This document shows, piece by piece, positions 37,642 to 45,064 of a stretch of 64,000 nt of DNA. Under the pieces are notes generated by a model. That model was not told where the DNA came from. It searched no databases and worked only from the letters and a program-made list of their open reading frames with translations. The stretch covers positions 62,001 to 126,000 of the forward strand of contig JADQBB010000001.1 of the NCBI GenBank assembly GCA_016903695.1, written 5' to 3'. Each line of letters begins with the position of its first letter. The stretch's first letter is position 1. Source of the DNA: Chlorogloea purpurea SAG 13.99 (lineage in GTDB: Bacteria > Cyanobacteriota > Cyanobacteriia > Cyanobacteriales > Microcystaceae). Both the position numbers and the translations under genes were made by a program.

Positions 37642-38841
37642 ATGAGAACTATCGAGCAAATTAACGATAAAATCGCGGCTATGACGGCAGTTGTCTGGAC
37701 TGTAGAAGAATTAAAAAGCCAGGTGGCTCAAATTGGGATTACAGAAGCTTACAAACAGGTAGACGTGATCTGTACCGGTACATTCGAGCCGATGGAATCT
37801 TCGGGGGCTTTAATTAATTTAGGACATACAGACCCACCTATTAAAATCCGTCAATGTTGGCTGGATAATATACCCGCCTACGCCGGTTTCGGTGCGGTGG
37901 ATATATATCTGGGTGCTGGTGCTATGACCGAATATACTAATAACCCGGAAATAGACCCCGAAAACCGTTATTCGGAAAGGGGGGGAGGTCATGTTATCGA
38001 AGATCTGATCGCGGGCAAGTCAGTACAGTTAAGGGCCATAGGACACATGACCGATTGTTATCCGCGCCCTTCCTTTGACACAGCTATTAATAAAAATACG
38101 ATCAATCAATTCTATTTGTTCAATCCTCGCAATCTTTACCAGAATTTTATCGTGGGCATCAACGGGGGTGATAAACCTCTGTATACATATCTGGGCCCGT
38201 TACAACCCCGTTTGGGTAACGCCGTCTATTCTAACCCCGGAGCCATATCACCCTTATTCAACGACCCGAAATTAGAAGTCATCGGCATAGGCACGAGAAT
38301 ACTTTTAGGGGGCGGTGTGGGTTATATATCTTGGGAAGGTACTCAACATTTCCCGCTACAAAAAAGATTGAAGAATGAGACTCCCATCGGCCCGGCCGCT
38401 ACGTTAGCGGTTATCGGCGATGCCAAACAGATGAATCCTAAATGGGTTAGAGGTTGCTACTTCAAAAATTACGGCCCCTCCCTGATGTTAGGGATAGGGA
38501 TTCCTATCCCCGTCCTTAACGAAAATGTTATCCGTCATTGTGCCGTACAGGATCAGGAGATAGTAGCCCCCGTGGTGGATTTTTCGATCCCCCGCCGAGT
38601 TCGCCCCACCTTCGGTCTCTTTACTTACGCCCAACTCAAAAGCGGTAAGATCACGATCGAGGGCAAACCCGTGCGCGTCGCTCCCCTGGCCAGTGTTCAT
38701 CTCTCGCGAGGGATAGCCCTAGAATTAAAAGGGGCCATCGAAAGAGCCCAATTCACTCTCACCCAACCCGTCGCCCCCCTACCGATGGATAGAACTTTCA
38801 TCCCCCAAGACCGCTGGAACTCTCAACTTAATATAGAATGA
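37642..38841 (+). CDS. Homocysteine biosynthesis protein (DUF39/HcyBio)
   Basis: A 399-residue protein of the DUF39 family, linked to making homocysteine from aspartate semialdehyde in anaerobes and widely present in cyanobacteria. Conserved-looking blocks are VDVICTGTFEPMESSGALINLGH (about 40-62), YLGAGAMTEY, RYSERGGGHVIEDLIAGKSV and IGIGTRILLGGGVGYISWEGTQH. No CBS or ferredoxin extension is attached. The cyanobacterial function is not established. The gene is convergent with trmL, 2 bp apart. Confidence 0.85.
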   Translation: MRTIEQINDKIAAMTAVVWTVEELKSQVAQIGITEAYKQVDVICTGTFEPMESSGALINLGHTDPPIKIRQCWLDNIPAYAGFGAVDIYLGAGAMTEYTNNPEIDPENRYSERGGGHVIEDLIAGKSVQLRAIGHMTDCYPRPSFDTAINKNTINQFYLFNPRNLYQNFIVGINGGDKPLYTYLGPLQPRLGNAVYSNPGAISPLFNDPKLEVIGIGTRILLGGGVGYISWEGTQHFPLQKRLKNETPIGPAATLAVIGDAKQMNPKWVRGCYFKNYGPSLMLGIGIPIPVLNENVIRHCAVQDQEIVAPVVDFSIPRRVRPTFGLFTYAQLKSGKITIEGKPVRVAPLASVHLSRGIALELKGAIERAQFTLTQPVAPLPMDRTFIPQDRWNSQLNIE

Positions 38842-38843
38842 TC

Positions 38844-39305
38844 TCAAAAACCTAGCTGTCTTTTCGCTTCAAATAATCCGATCGCTACTGATACCGATAG
38901 ATTCAGGCTTCTTACCAGTGGTTGTGTCATTGGTATGTATACCATGTCGTCACACACTGTGACTAAATCGGGTGGCAATCCTTCCGTTTCGCTACCGAAT
39001 AGCAGCCAATCATCGGCTTTATATATATACTCGGCGTAGCTACTAGTACCCCTGACGCTAAAACCGAGCAAACGCCCGCCGATTTTCTGGTGATGGGTGT
39101 AAAAATCGTTCAGGGTCAGATGATAGGTGAGATTAACGTACGGCCAATAATCTAACCCGGCCCGCTTGAGATAGCGATCGCTAATTTCAAAACCCAGAGG
39201 CCCCACCAGATGCAACTCGGTAGCGGAAGCGGCGCAAGTGCGGGCGATATTACCCGTGTTGGGGGGTATCTGGGGATTTACTAAGACAACTTTCAACCCT
39301 GACAT
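38844..39305 (-). CDS. trmL: tRNA (cytidine(34)-2'-O)-methyltransferase
   Basis: A 153-residue SPOUT methyltransferase that 2'-O-methylates the wobble base of tRNA-Leu. SPOUT knot motifs are VLVNPQIPPNTGNIARTCAA (about 6-25), LLFGSETEGLPPDL (about 102-115) and IPMTQPLVRSLNLSVSVAIGLFEA (about 124-147). The length is typical of TrmL. It lies alone, convergent with the DUF39 gene. Confidence 0.95.
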   Translation of the reverse strand: MSGLKVVLVNPQIPPNTGNIARTCAASATELHLVGPLGFEISDRYLKRAGLDYWPYVNLTYHLTLNDFYTHHQKIGGRLLGFSVRGTSSYAEYIYKADDWLLFGSETEGLPPDLVTVCDDMVYIPMTQPLVRSLNLSVSVAIGLFEAKRQLGF

Positions 39306-39539
39306 ATTCTTAATTTCTCCCTCTGGCAGCGTACATGGTAATTTCGAGACTATTCATAGAACTTATATAATCACTCACCTGAAGTTTTATCTTCGGGAGA
39401 CCTTTTTCAGAGAACTTTTTTACTCTAGCTCAAGTCACCTATGGATCAGGACATCGATCGAAGTGTGATTGTGATAGCATACGATCGGTCAGTCCGCCGG
39501 CAAAAGTTCTGTGATGGGCCAGAGGTGAATGAGGAAAAA

Positions 39540-40157
39540 ATGATCAAGGCTAGAACTCGACAAAGAGGCCTTGGACTGGGCAAAGAGAGACGACCAAAAA
39601 AGCGATTTTGGGGATTAGGATTGATCGTCATCATGGGCGGGCTATGGTGGGGCTATCGAAATATACAAACTTACTTTTTACGGCCGGAAGCGATATTCGT
39701 CCTGGGGGGCCATGAAGATAGGGAGCGTTTCGCCGCTAAATTAGCGCTGCTTCATCCCAATTTACCGATTTGGGTGTCTTCCGGGAGTCCTAAAGATTAT
39801 ACTCGGAAAATTTTTGACAAGACGGGTGTTAAACTGGGGCGGTTACATCTAGATTACAGCGCGACGGATACGGTGACTAACTTTACCACTTTAGTCGATC
39901 GTCTTAAATCCGAAGGCATTCACAGCGTTTATCTGGTCACTTCCGACAGCCATATGAGACGGGCGCAAATCGTCGGTGAAATCGTCTTCGGTAGTAGGGG
40001 AATTATCATCAAACCTATTTCTATTCCCTCGGATCTACCTCCCGAACCCCTACAAAAATCTCTTAGAGACGGGGCGCGAGCGCTATTGTGGGTGCTTACC
40101 GGCAATACTGGAGAAAAATGGGTGCTTCACTCTCCCGGTCATCTATCACGAAAATGA
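39540..40157 (+). CDS. YdcF/ElyC-family (DUF218) membrane-anchored protein
   Basis: About 205 residues with one N-terminal helix (GLGLIVIMGGLWWGYRN) and a DUF218 domain: AIFVLGGHEDRERFAAKLALL, PIWVSSGSPKDY, LHLDYSATDTVTNFTTLVDRLKSEG and VYLVTSDSHMRRAQIVGEIV. ATG at 39540 is preferred because GAGGAAAAA precedes it and it gives a short basic N-tail; an in-frame start at 39441 would add 33 non-conserved residues. Family members such as ElyC act in envelope maintenance; the enzymatic reaction is not defined. Confidence 0.8.
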   Translation: MIKARTRQRGLGLGKERRPKKRFWGLGLIVIMGGLWWGYRNIQTYFLRPEAIFVLGGHEDRERFAAKLALLHPNLPIWVSSGSPKDYTRKIFDKTGVKLGRLHLDYSATDTVTNFTTLVDRLKSEGIHSVYLVTSDSHMRRAQIVGEIVFGSRGIIIKPISIPSDLPPEPLQKSLRDGARALLWVLTGNTGEKWVLHSPGHLSRK

Positions 40158-40160
40158 GAT

Positions 40161-40463
40161 TTACTGGCCTTTCGTTCCTTGGTACACGTAGAGAAAGTTA
40201 AATAGGTCAAATAAACTACCCACCAGGGCAAAGGCGAAGCCGATGATCAATATTCCTTGTATCGGGTAGCCGCTACCAAAAACCGCTAGAAAGGTCAAAA
40301 TTTGCTCGGCAACACCTTGGCTCAGAGCAGCGATACCAGGAACGAAACTGGTGGCGTACAACGCGCTTAAAATTCCTCCTACTAGAACCACGGGGGCAAT
40401 AAAACTTAAGAGAGTCGATAACACTAACGATCTTATTAAATTCAACACGGGGCTTATCTCCAA
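40161..40463 (-). CDS. Small membrane protein of 100 residues, unknown
   Basis: Two or three hydrophobic helices (about residues 8-40, 48-70 and 72-92: LLSFIAPVVLVGGILSALYA, ILTFLAVFGSGYPIQGILII, GFAFALVGSLFDLFNFLYVY) joined by short loops, with no charged catalytic residues. I do not recognise the family. It is convergent with the DUF218 gene, with a 3-bp gap, and probably monocistronic. Confidence 0.6.
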   Translation of the reverse strand: MEISPVLNLIRSLVLSTLLSFIAPVVLVGGILSALYATSFVPGIAALSQGVAEQILTFLAVFGSGYPIQGILIIGFAFALVGSLFDLFNFLYVYQGTKGQ

Positions 40464-40628
40464 GCGAGTGTGAACGATTTTGGCTGGCTAGAGCGGTTCG
40501 CTCTTACTCCTTTATACAATAGTGCCTATTTTCGGGTTTGGACGCTTTAGTTAAAAATCTTAAAACTTTATTAAAGTTCTTGGTAAACATCCATTAAGTG
40601 GTATTAAGAAAAAACTTGATTATGATAA

Positions 40629-40648
40629 AACCCCCGGTTCCGGGGGTT
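40629..40648 (-). terminator. Terminator after the TerC-family gene
   Basis: A perfect stem CCCCCGG/CCGGGGG extended by AA/TT, with TTTT following on the minus strand. It lies 18 bp after the TerC stop codon. Confidence 0.8.
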
Positions 40649-40665
40649 GATGGGCGGCAGAATTT

Positions 40666-41358
40666 CTAATTTTTGTCGGTTTGTTCATCTTGCCGCTCGG
40701 AGAAGCCCCAGAGGAAAACCATGGCGATCAAAGAAAGCATGATCCACTCGGGAGGCACGAATTCCGGTTGAACCACCCGCAGGAGTAATCTTAATCCCAC
40801 CAGGCCCACCGTGAGAAAGCCCGCATCTTCTAGATGGGTATACTCGTCAAGCCAACGGATGAATAAGCCCGCCATAAAGCGAAGGGCGATAACACCGATC
40901 GTACCACCGACCAAGATCAACCAGGTATCATCGGCCACGGCGATGGAGGTGGTAACGCTATCAAGGGAAAACGCTAAATCTGTCACGGCGATTAAAGGAA
41001 TCGCCTGCCACAGGGACTGGAACTTTAACCTGTGACTATTATCATCTGCTGATTCTGGAGAAGTGAAGTAACGAAACACTAACCAGAGCAGGTATACGGC
41101 TCCTAATAGTTCAAATTGCCAGTATTTGATCACCCAAGTAGCGGTCAGGATCAGTAGCATTCTTAAAATGTAAGCTAAAACCAAGCCTACATTCAGAGCG
41201 CGGCGCTGCCGTTTGGGGTCTTCTAATCCTTGGGCGATAGCCGCTAAGGCGATAGCGTTATCCGCTGATAAAACCGCTTCTAAGACCACTAAAACTAGCA
41301 ACACCAAAGGTGTTTTCAGAGTAACACTTAAAGACGAGTCTACGAGTTGATCTAGCAT
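40666..41358 (-). CDS. TerC-family integral membrane protein
   Basis: About 230 residues with seven predicted membrane helices. TerC motifs are VVLEAVLSADNAIALAAIAQGL (about 16-37, with the conserved SADNA) and AVTDLAFSLDSVTTSIAV (about 120-137, conserved SLDSV); both carry acidic residues likely to bind metal. ATG 41358 is preferred over the TTG at 41379. Family members export manganese or, in plants and some cyanobacteria, help insert thylakoid proteins. Which applies here cannot be decided from sequence. I looked for a manganese riboswitch upstream and did not find one. Confidence 0.88.
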   Translation of the reverse strand: MLDQLVDSSLSVTLKTPLVLLVLVVLEAVLSADNAIALAAIAQGLEDPKRQRRALNVGLVLAYILRMLLILTATWVIKYWQFELLGAVYLLWLVFRYFTSPESADDNSHRLKFQSLWQAIPLIAVTDLAFSLDSVTTSIAVADDTWLILVGGTIGVIALRFMAGLFIRWLDEYTHLEDAGFLTVGLVGLRLLLRVVQPEFVPPEWIMLSLIAMVFLWGFSERQDEQTDKN

Positions 41359-41559
41359 TCCCAATGTACGATAAAGCAAGGCTTGATCGATTTTAATCCC
41401 CCCCTCTCAAGACGTTAAAAGAAGGGCATTAAAATCTCTCTCCTAAATCTAGCTTAACGCTTTTCTGGAGGCCCGATCGTAAAACTGGCGATAGTGTTTA
41501 CCGCACCGGGCCACTTTTGTTATGATTTATGAAGACATCCCCAAGTTTTGTAACGAACT

Positions 41560-42144
41560 TTGAACATCACAGTAGAAACTTATCCGTGGCATCGTTTAAA
41601 CGTCATTTGGCAGGGTGACAGCGAGACCGTCAAGGGGGGATTACCCCATCATCGATTAGCCCCTACTTGGCAAATTCTCTTACTGGGAGACGGTTCTCCC
41701 ACCCGTCACTTACAATTATTGACGGGGGAAAAAACCGAAGTAGATGTGATCGATATGTCCTTGGTGGATGACGATGACGATGGGGCCCCCCCGCAAATTG
41801 CCGCAGTGGAACAGCCCCATTTACGCCGCCAAGTCTGGTTAAGAACTGCGGGCGGGCAGAGATTAGCTTATGCCGCGTCTTGGTGGAACGCCGAGCGAGT
41901 GGATCAATATTTGCAGAATCGTTCTTTACCGATTTGGGAAAGTCTATCCCGATTGCATACGGAGTTATATCGGGACGTACAGGGGATTTATTACGGCGAT
42001 TCACCGGTTTTAGAAGCTGCCTTCGGGGAAAAAGGGCCGTTTTGGGGGAGACATTATTTATTCTGGCACGATCGTCAGCCCCTGACCTTGATCTACGAGG
42101 TTTTTTCCCCCTATCTCCAGAAATACCTCGGCAAAATGGTGTAA
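41560..42144 (+). CDS. Chorismate lyase, DUF98 type
   Basis: A 194-residue protein of the DUF98 family that supplies 4-hydroxybenzoate from chorismate for plastoquinone synthesis in cyanobacteria. Conserved blocks are LAPTWQILLLGDGSPTRHLQLLTG, RRQVWLRTAGGQRLAYAASWWN (about 88-109), LPIWESLSRLHTELYRD and GRHYLFWHDRQPLTLIYEVFSP. A TTG start is used, since no ATG precedes the conserved N-terminus. A very acidic insert (VDDDDDG) sits near residue 72. Confidence 0.85.
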   Translation: MNITVETYPWHRLNVIWQGDSETVKGGLPHHRLAPTWQILLLGDGSPTRHLQLLTGEKTEVDVIDMSLVDDDDDGAPPQIAAVEQPHLRRQVWLRTAGGQRLAYAASWWNAERVDQYLQNRSLPIWESLSRLHTELYRDVQGIYYGDSPVLEAAFGEKGPFWGRHYLFWHDRQPLTLIYEVFSPYLQKYLGKMV

Positions 42145-42150
42145 ATACTG

Positions 42151-42492
42151 CTATTCTAGCCGAATATTCCGTCCTGAATTATCGGTGCGGTACGTCCAAG
42201 TTTTATTTTTATGGCCCAGAGTGACCTGCCAGCCTTCTACTAACGCTTGTGTGCAAAATTCACCTGATTTTGCTAAACCCAAGCAACCATCGGGCCAAGT
42301 TTTCACGGTAAAATTATTCACTTGGAAATCATCGGGTTTCAGTTTCATCCTTTTGGATAAATCCAGACGGATAGCGTTTTCTACATTAGCCGGGAGAGTC
42401 GCAGGGACCGCGGAAACAGAGAAAGGAGACCACAGGCTAAAAATTGCAATTATACCAACGGCTATAAGAATGATTTTTTTTGTGTCGAGCAT
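42151..42492 (-). CDS. Secreted small cyanobacterial protein, unknown
   Basis: About 113 residues with a typical signal peptide (KKIILIAVGIIAIFSLWSPFSVSA) and a small domain with TWPDGCLGLAKSGEFCTQALVEGWQVTLGHKNKTWTYRTD, containing two cysteines that may pair. This domain pattern recurs in many cyanobacterial secreted proteins, but I know no defined function. ATG 42492 is preferred to ATG 42522 because it gives a normal signal peptide; the longer form overlaps nothing. Confidence 0.65.
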   Translation of the reverse strand: MLDTKKIILIAVGIIAIFSLWSPFSVSAVPATLPANVENAIRLDLSKRMKLKPDDFQVNNFTVKTWPDGCLGLAKSGEFCTQALVEGWQVTLGHKNKTWTYRTDNSGRNIRLE

Positions 42493-42559
42493 GTTTACAA
42501 TGGGTTCTGTTTTGGGAATCATAGAGAGCGAGAGACCTTTTAAAAGCCTAGCGTAAAAT

Positions 42560-43351
42560 ATGTTACCCTCGAGGTTTTCGATCGAGACAGTTCCCCCGCA
42601 AACCGGTTTACCGGCTCAAATTCCGTCATTATCATCCCAATCCTTAATTTCTTACCTTCCTTACCTGCCGATAGTGTTATCGGTAGCCCTTCTCGCCGCT
42701 TTACTCGCTCAAAGCCTGAAGTTGAAAAAACTGGCTAAAGACGTAGAGTTCGAGCAGTTTAAAAACAAGGATCTGAAAAAAAAGCTGAAACTCGCACTGC
42801 ACACCATTAAGAAGATGGAATCCAATCCAGATTTAGTGCATTCCAGGGCTTTTAATTTGGATTATTTAAGAATGCGGATGGACGAAGAGGTTTTTCACTA
42901 CGTGATCGTCAATCAGATCAAGATCAAGGTAACGCAGTTAATCGGGGAAGCTTTGCGCCCCAGTACAGCTAAAAATGCGGTGGGAATCGTAGCGGGTAGC
43001 AGACAGGTGAACGAAACTTTAGATGTAACTTACGAAGTGGAAACTCAATCCGGCAAATGGAATAAAGGGATACTCTTTCGCATTCTCATCAAATTGACCA
43101 AGTTACCGGCGCAAACTAGCTCAGCTACAGTTAATGAGATCATCGAGTGTATAGAAACATTTCTCTCCGCGTCTTCTGAGAACGAAAACTGGCAACCCGC
43201 TATTCACGGTCATGTGGTTTTGATGAGTTGGGATCAAAAAGCTAAACCTACCCCCCTGCTAGTTCTCGAACAATCCGAGGAGGGAGTCAACGTCAGTTTT
43301 CGTTCTAATCCCCTCCGCATCGCTTCTGTTCCCGATCTACCCAGCGAGTGA
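42560..43351 (+). CDS. Membrane-anchored coiled-coil protein, unknown
   Basis: A 263-residue protein. A proline-rich lead is followed by a membrane helix (YLPYLPIVLSVALLAALLAQSL, about 30-51), a lysine-rich coiled coil (KKLAKDVEFEQFKNKDLKKKLK, about 52-80) and a soluble alpha/beta domain (about 85-255), with RAFNLDYLRMRMDEEVFHYVIVNQIK and HGHVVLMSWDQKAKPTPLLVLEQ. No catalytic motif is seen. It is divergent from the small secreted protein gene. I do not recognise a characterised family. Confidence 0.6.
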   Translation: MLPSRFSIETVPPQTGLPAQIPSLSSQSLISYLPYLPIVLSVALLAALLAQSLKLKKLAKDVEFEQFKNKDLKKKLKLALHTIKKMESNPDLVHSRAFNLDYLRMRMDEEVFHYVIVNQIKIKVTQLIGEALRPSTAKNAVGIVAGSRQVNETLDVTYEVETQSGKWNKGILFRILIKLTKLPAQTSSATVNEIIECIETFLSASSENENWQPAIHGHVVLMSWDQKAKPTPLLVLEQSEEGVNVSFRSNPLRIASVPDLPSE

Positions 43352-43386
43352 ACTAAACTAGAGATTGATCTTATTAAAATTTGCTA

Positions 43387-43728
43387 ATGATTTCTATTTT
43401 GCTCCGGTGGCTCATCACCGCGGTATCTTTTTTGGTAGCGTCTTATTTCGTCCCCGGTATCGTCATCGTCAATTTCCAAGTCGCTATTGTCGCCGCTTTC
43501 TTTTTCGGTTTGATCAACGCGTTTATCCGTCCCTTGTTAATATTATTGACGCTACCCTTGACTTTATTGACTTTAGGGTTATTTATTTTTGTAGTCAACG
43601 CTATTTCTTTTATCCTCGTATCTCAGGTTACGGCAGGGTTTAAAGTGGATGGTTTCCTAGCCGCCCTGTTGGGATCGATCGTCGTATCTATCACTTCTAG
43701 CGTGTTAAACAGCCTGTTCAACAGTTAA
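43387..43728 (+). CDS. Phage-holin-like (4TM) family membrane protein
   Basis: About 113 residues with four closely packed membrane helices; landmarks are FFGLINAFIRPLLILLTLPLTLLTLG (about 38-63) and FLAALLGSIVVSITSSVLNSL at the end. This matches the ubiquitous bacterial family annotated as phage holin family 4 or 'mycobacterial 4 TMS', which is not a phage gene in this context. ATG 43387 is preferred to the TTG at 43381. It ends 34 bp before tRNA-Ala, the CAST target. Confidence 0.85.
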   Translation: MISILLRWLITAVSFLVASYFVPGIVIVNFQVAIVAAFFFGLINAFIRPLLILLTLPLTLLTLGLFIFVVNAISFILVSQVTAGFKVDGFLAALLGSIVVSITSSVLNSLFNS

Positions 43729-43762
43729 ATACTTTGAGAACATGAGATAGAATGATATTATC

Positions 43763-43835
43763 GGGGAATTAGCTCAGTTGGTAGAGCGCTGCGATCGCAC
43801 CGCAGAGGTCAGGGATTCGAGTTCCCTATTCTCCA
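43763..43835 (+). tRNA. tRNA-Ala (CGC), target of the adjacent CAST
   Basis: A 73-nt cloverleaf: acceptor GGGGAAT/ATTCTCC, including the G3-U70 pair that marks alanine tRNAs; D-arm GCTC...GAGC; anticodon stem CTGCG/CGCAG with loop ATCGCAC (anticodon CGC); T-arm AGGGA-TTCGAGT-TCCCT. The anticodon-arm segment 43784-43801 is the protospacer of the CAST homing guide, with GTA at 43781-43783 as PAM. The gene is intact; the element begins 6 bp past its 3' end. Confidence 0.95.
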
Positions 43836-43841
43836 TATTCC
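43833..43841 (+). repeat. Left copy of the 9-bp direct repeat flanking the CAST
   Basis: CCATATTCC directly abuts the transposon tip TGTACA; the identical 9 bp abuts the other tip at 58235-58243. The first three bases are the tRNA-Ala 3' end. Confidence 0.8.
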
Positions 43842-43943
43842 TGTACATTAACAAATTAAGTGTCGCCGTTCTCAAATTAAGTGTCGTTTTTAACAAATTA
43901 TTGTCGCAACACATCAATCATACCGTTCTCAAATTAAATGTCG
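43842..43943 (+). repeat. CAST array-side end with four TnsB-type sites
   Basis: The tip TGTACATT is followed by four copies of a CAAATTAaGTGTCG-like motif: 43850-43865, 43871-43886, 43892-43906 and 43929-43943. Copies 1 and 2 differ only in their first bases; copy 3 is one base shorter. Motif spacing of about 21 bp puts the first three on one DNA face, as in Tn7-like ends. Confidence 0.88.
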
Positions 43944-43972
43944 TAAAATTTCCCTGCGATTTCCATTTAAAG

Positions 43973-43990
43973 GGTACGATCGCAGCGCTC
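43973..43990 (-). ncRNA. Delocalised homing spacer matching tRNA-Ala
   Basis: Read on the minus strand directly after the degenerate repeat, the spacer is GAGCGCTGCGATCGTACC. It matches tRNA-Ala positions 43784-43801 at 17 of 18 bases (position 15 is T instead of C); similarity stops at base 19. The protospacer is preceded by GTA, which fits the Cas12k GTN PAM. From the end of the PAM to the insertion point is 58 bp, near the 60-66 bp reported for ShCAST. Confidence 0.9.
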
Positions 43991-44027
43991 CTTTCAATCC
44001 TTCTGTGTAATTCTTTAGAGATTTTTC
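43991..44027 (-). repeat. Degenerate CRISPR repeat of the homing guide
   Basis: On the minus strand the 3' part reads AAGGATTGAAAG, matching GAGGGTTGAAAG of the array repeat at 10 of 12 positions; the 5' part has diverged. It lies 21 bp outside the last array repeat. A degenerate repeat with a short tRNA-matching spacer is the known format of type V-K homing guides. Confidence 0.8.
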
Positions 44028-44048
44028 TAGCTCAGTATATAAATCTTA

Positions 44049-44453
44049 CTTTCAACCCTCTTTATACTAAGGAAGTTGAAGAAACTAATGGCAGTTATTC
44101 GGGCGCGTTGGAGCAGGGTATCTTTCAACCCTCTTTATACTCAGGGAGTTGAAGAAACAATTCGGAGTTGAATCGACCGCGGGGTGCGACGACACTTTCA
44201 ACCCTCTTTATACTCAGGGAGTTGAAGAAACCTCCGCAATTCCTTGGTAATTGGTTTTTATGCTATCACAACTTTCAACCCTCTTTATACTCAGGGAGTT
44301 GAAGAAACAGCCATTCAATATAAGTAGTGCCCTTGTGCTGTGCCTTTCAACCCTCTTTATACTCAGGGAGTTGAAGAAACAGGAAGCCCAAGAGTTGATG
44401 AAGGCGGCTAACAAGTCTTTCAACCCTCTTTATACTCAGGGAGTTGAAGAAAC
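44049..44453 (-). CRISPR. Type V-K CRISPR array, six repeats and five spacers
   Basis: 37-bp repeats at 44049-44085, 44122-44158, 44195-44231, 44272-44308, 44344-44380 and 44417-44453; each reads GTTTCTTCAACTCCC...GGGTTGAAAG on the minus strand. Spacers are 36, 36, 40, 35 and 36 bp. Five repeats are identical and the one at 44049 has two changes, which marks it as the trailer-end copy. With repeats transcribed from the minus strand, each spacer follows GGTTGAAAG, as Cas12k guides require. No cas1 or cas2 is present in the element. Spacer targets are not identifiable here. Confidence 0.97.
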
Positions 44454-44639
44454 CGCACCTGCCTCATGCCTTGCTAGTTATGAAATTGAGAGCCATTTTT
44501 CGTGAACCTACAGTTAAGCTTCATTATTTAAGGTATTTGCCTAAGAAACAACTGTAAAATTTTTTGACCGGCTTCTCTTCACAAGGGTTCTCAGAGATTT
44601 TCGTGAATGATAGGGGAAAAATAAATCCACTTCGTTTCA
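44454..44639 (-). promoter_or_regulatory. CRISPR leader region
   Basis: A gene-free stretch between the array and the tracrRNA. The 10-mer TTTTCGTGAA occurs at 44497-44506 and 44598-44607 and inverted at 44636-44645, where it could form a 10-bp stem with the second copy. No strong sigma-70 promoter is evident on the minus strand; the array may be read from the tracrRNA promoter or a weak local one. Confidence 0.4.
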
Positions 44640-45000
44640 CGAAAAGATAAGAAGGATTCCTCCGGTGAAGGAGGTGATTTGAATAACCACCGCTCCGGCC
44701 TATTGATAGTGCGGGAAAGATGTACTTCTTACACTATCGCCGTACCCTGAAAACTCAGGATTTGTCCGAGTTATTTCTCGTTACTCGGATTACCTCTTAT
44801 TGTTGGGAGCGCACCTAACCTTTAATATAGAAGTAGTAAGCTACTATATTTCGGGAATTTCCCATCCAGTTCAAGAACTCTAGATGGCAACATCAGAGAC
44901 GGGCAGTCATCAGGGTCAGAAAGCAAGATTATCTTCCGATAATCAAACTAACCCACTTTTTTTACAGTGCGAGTGAGAGGCAAGCACTGCAGCGCTATTT
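44640..45000 (-). ncRNA. tracrRNA of the type V-K CAST
   Basis: The minus strand contains the blocks known from ShCAST tracrRNA in the same order: AAATAGCGC near the 5' end, GGGTTAGTTTGA, CTTGCTTTCTGACCCTG, GGTGCGCTCCCAACAATAAG and near the 3' end AATCACCTCC...GGAGGAATCC. The anti-repeat AATCCTTCTTATC (44658-44646) can pair with the crRNA segment TATAAAGAGGGTT at 11 of 13 positions counting G-U. At about 360 nt it is clearly longer than the roughly 230-nt ShCAST form, with extra hairpins such as TCCGAGT...ACTCGGA. The ends are estimates from the promoter and the anti-repeat. Confidence 0.88.
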
Positions 45001-45006
45001 AGCGTC

Positions 45007-45035
45007 ATTTTAGTACGGAAGTATTTAATTGTCAA
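45007..45035 (-). promoter_or_regulatory. tracrRNA promoter
   Basis: On the minus strand TTGACA (45035-45030), a 17-bp spacer and TAAAAT (45012-45007) form a near-consensus sigma-70 promoter starting transcription near 45000, just before the tracrRNA block AAATAGCGC. It sits between the cas12k stop codon and the tracrRNA. Confidence 0.8.
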
Positions 45036-45064
45036 GGTGCAAATTAGTATTTTTAAACTATCAA

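Noticed and set aside
37642-39468. Second mobile element beside tRNA-Asp
   Set aside because: No integrase, end repeats or duplicated tRNA fragment was seen there.
41380-41559. Manganese (yybP-ykoY) riboswitch upstream of the TerC-family gene
   Set aside because: The characteristic conserved loops were not found on the minus strand.
43387-43728. Prophage remnant suggested by the holin-family name
   Set aside because: The family is a widespread small membrane protein and no other phage genes are nearby.
44214-44505. Open frames on both strands across the CRISPR array
   Set aside because: They consist of translated repeats and spacers.
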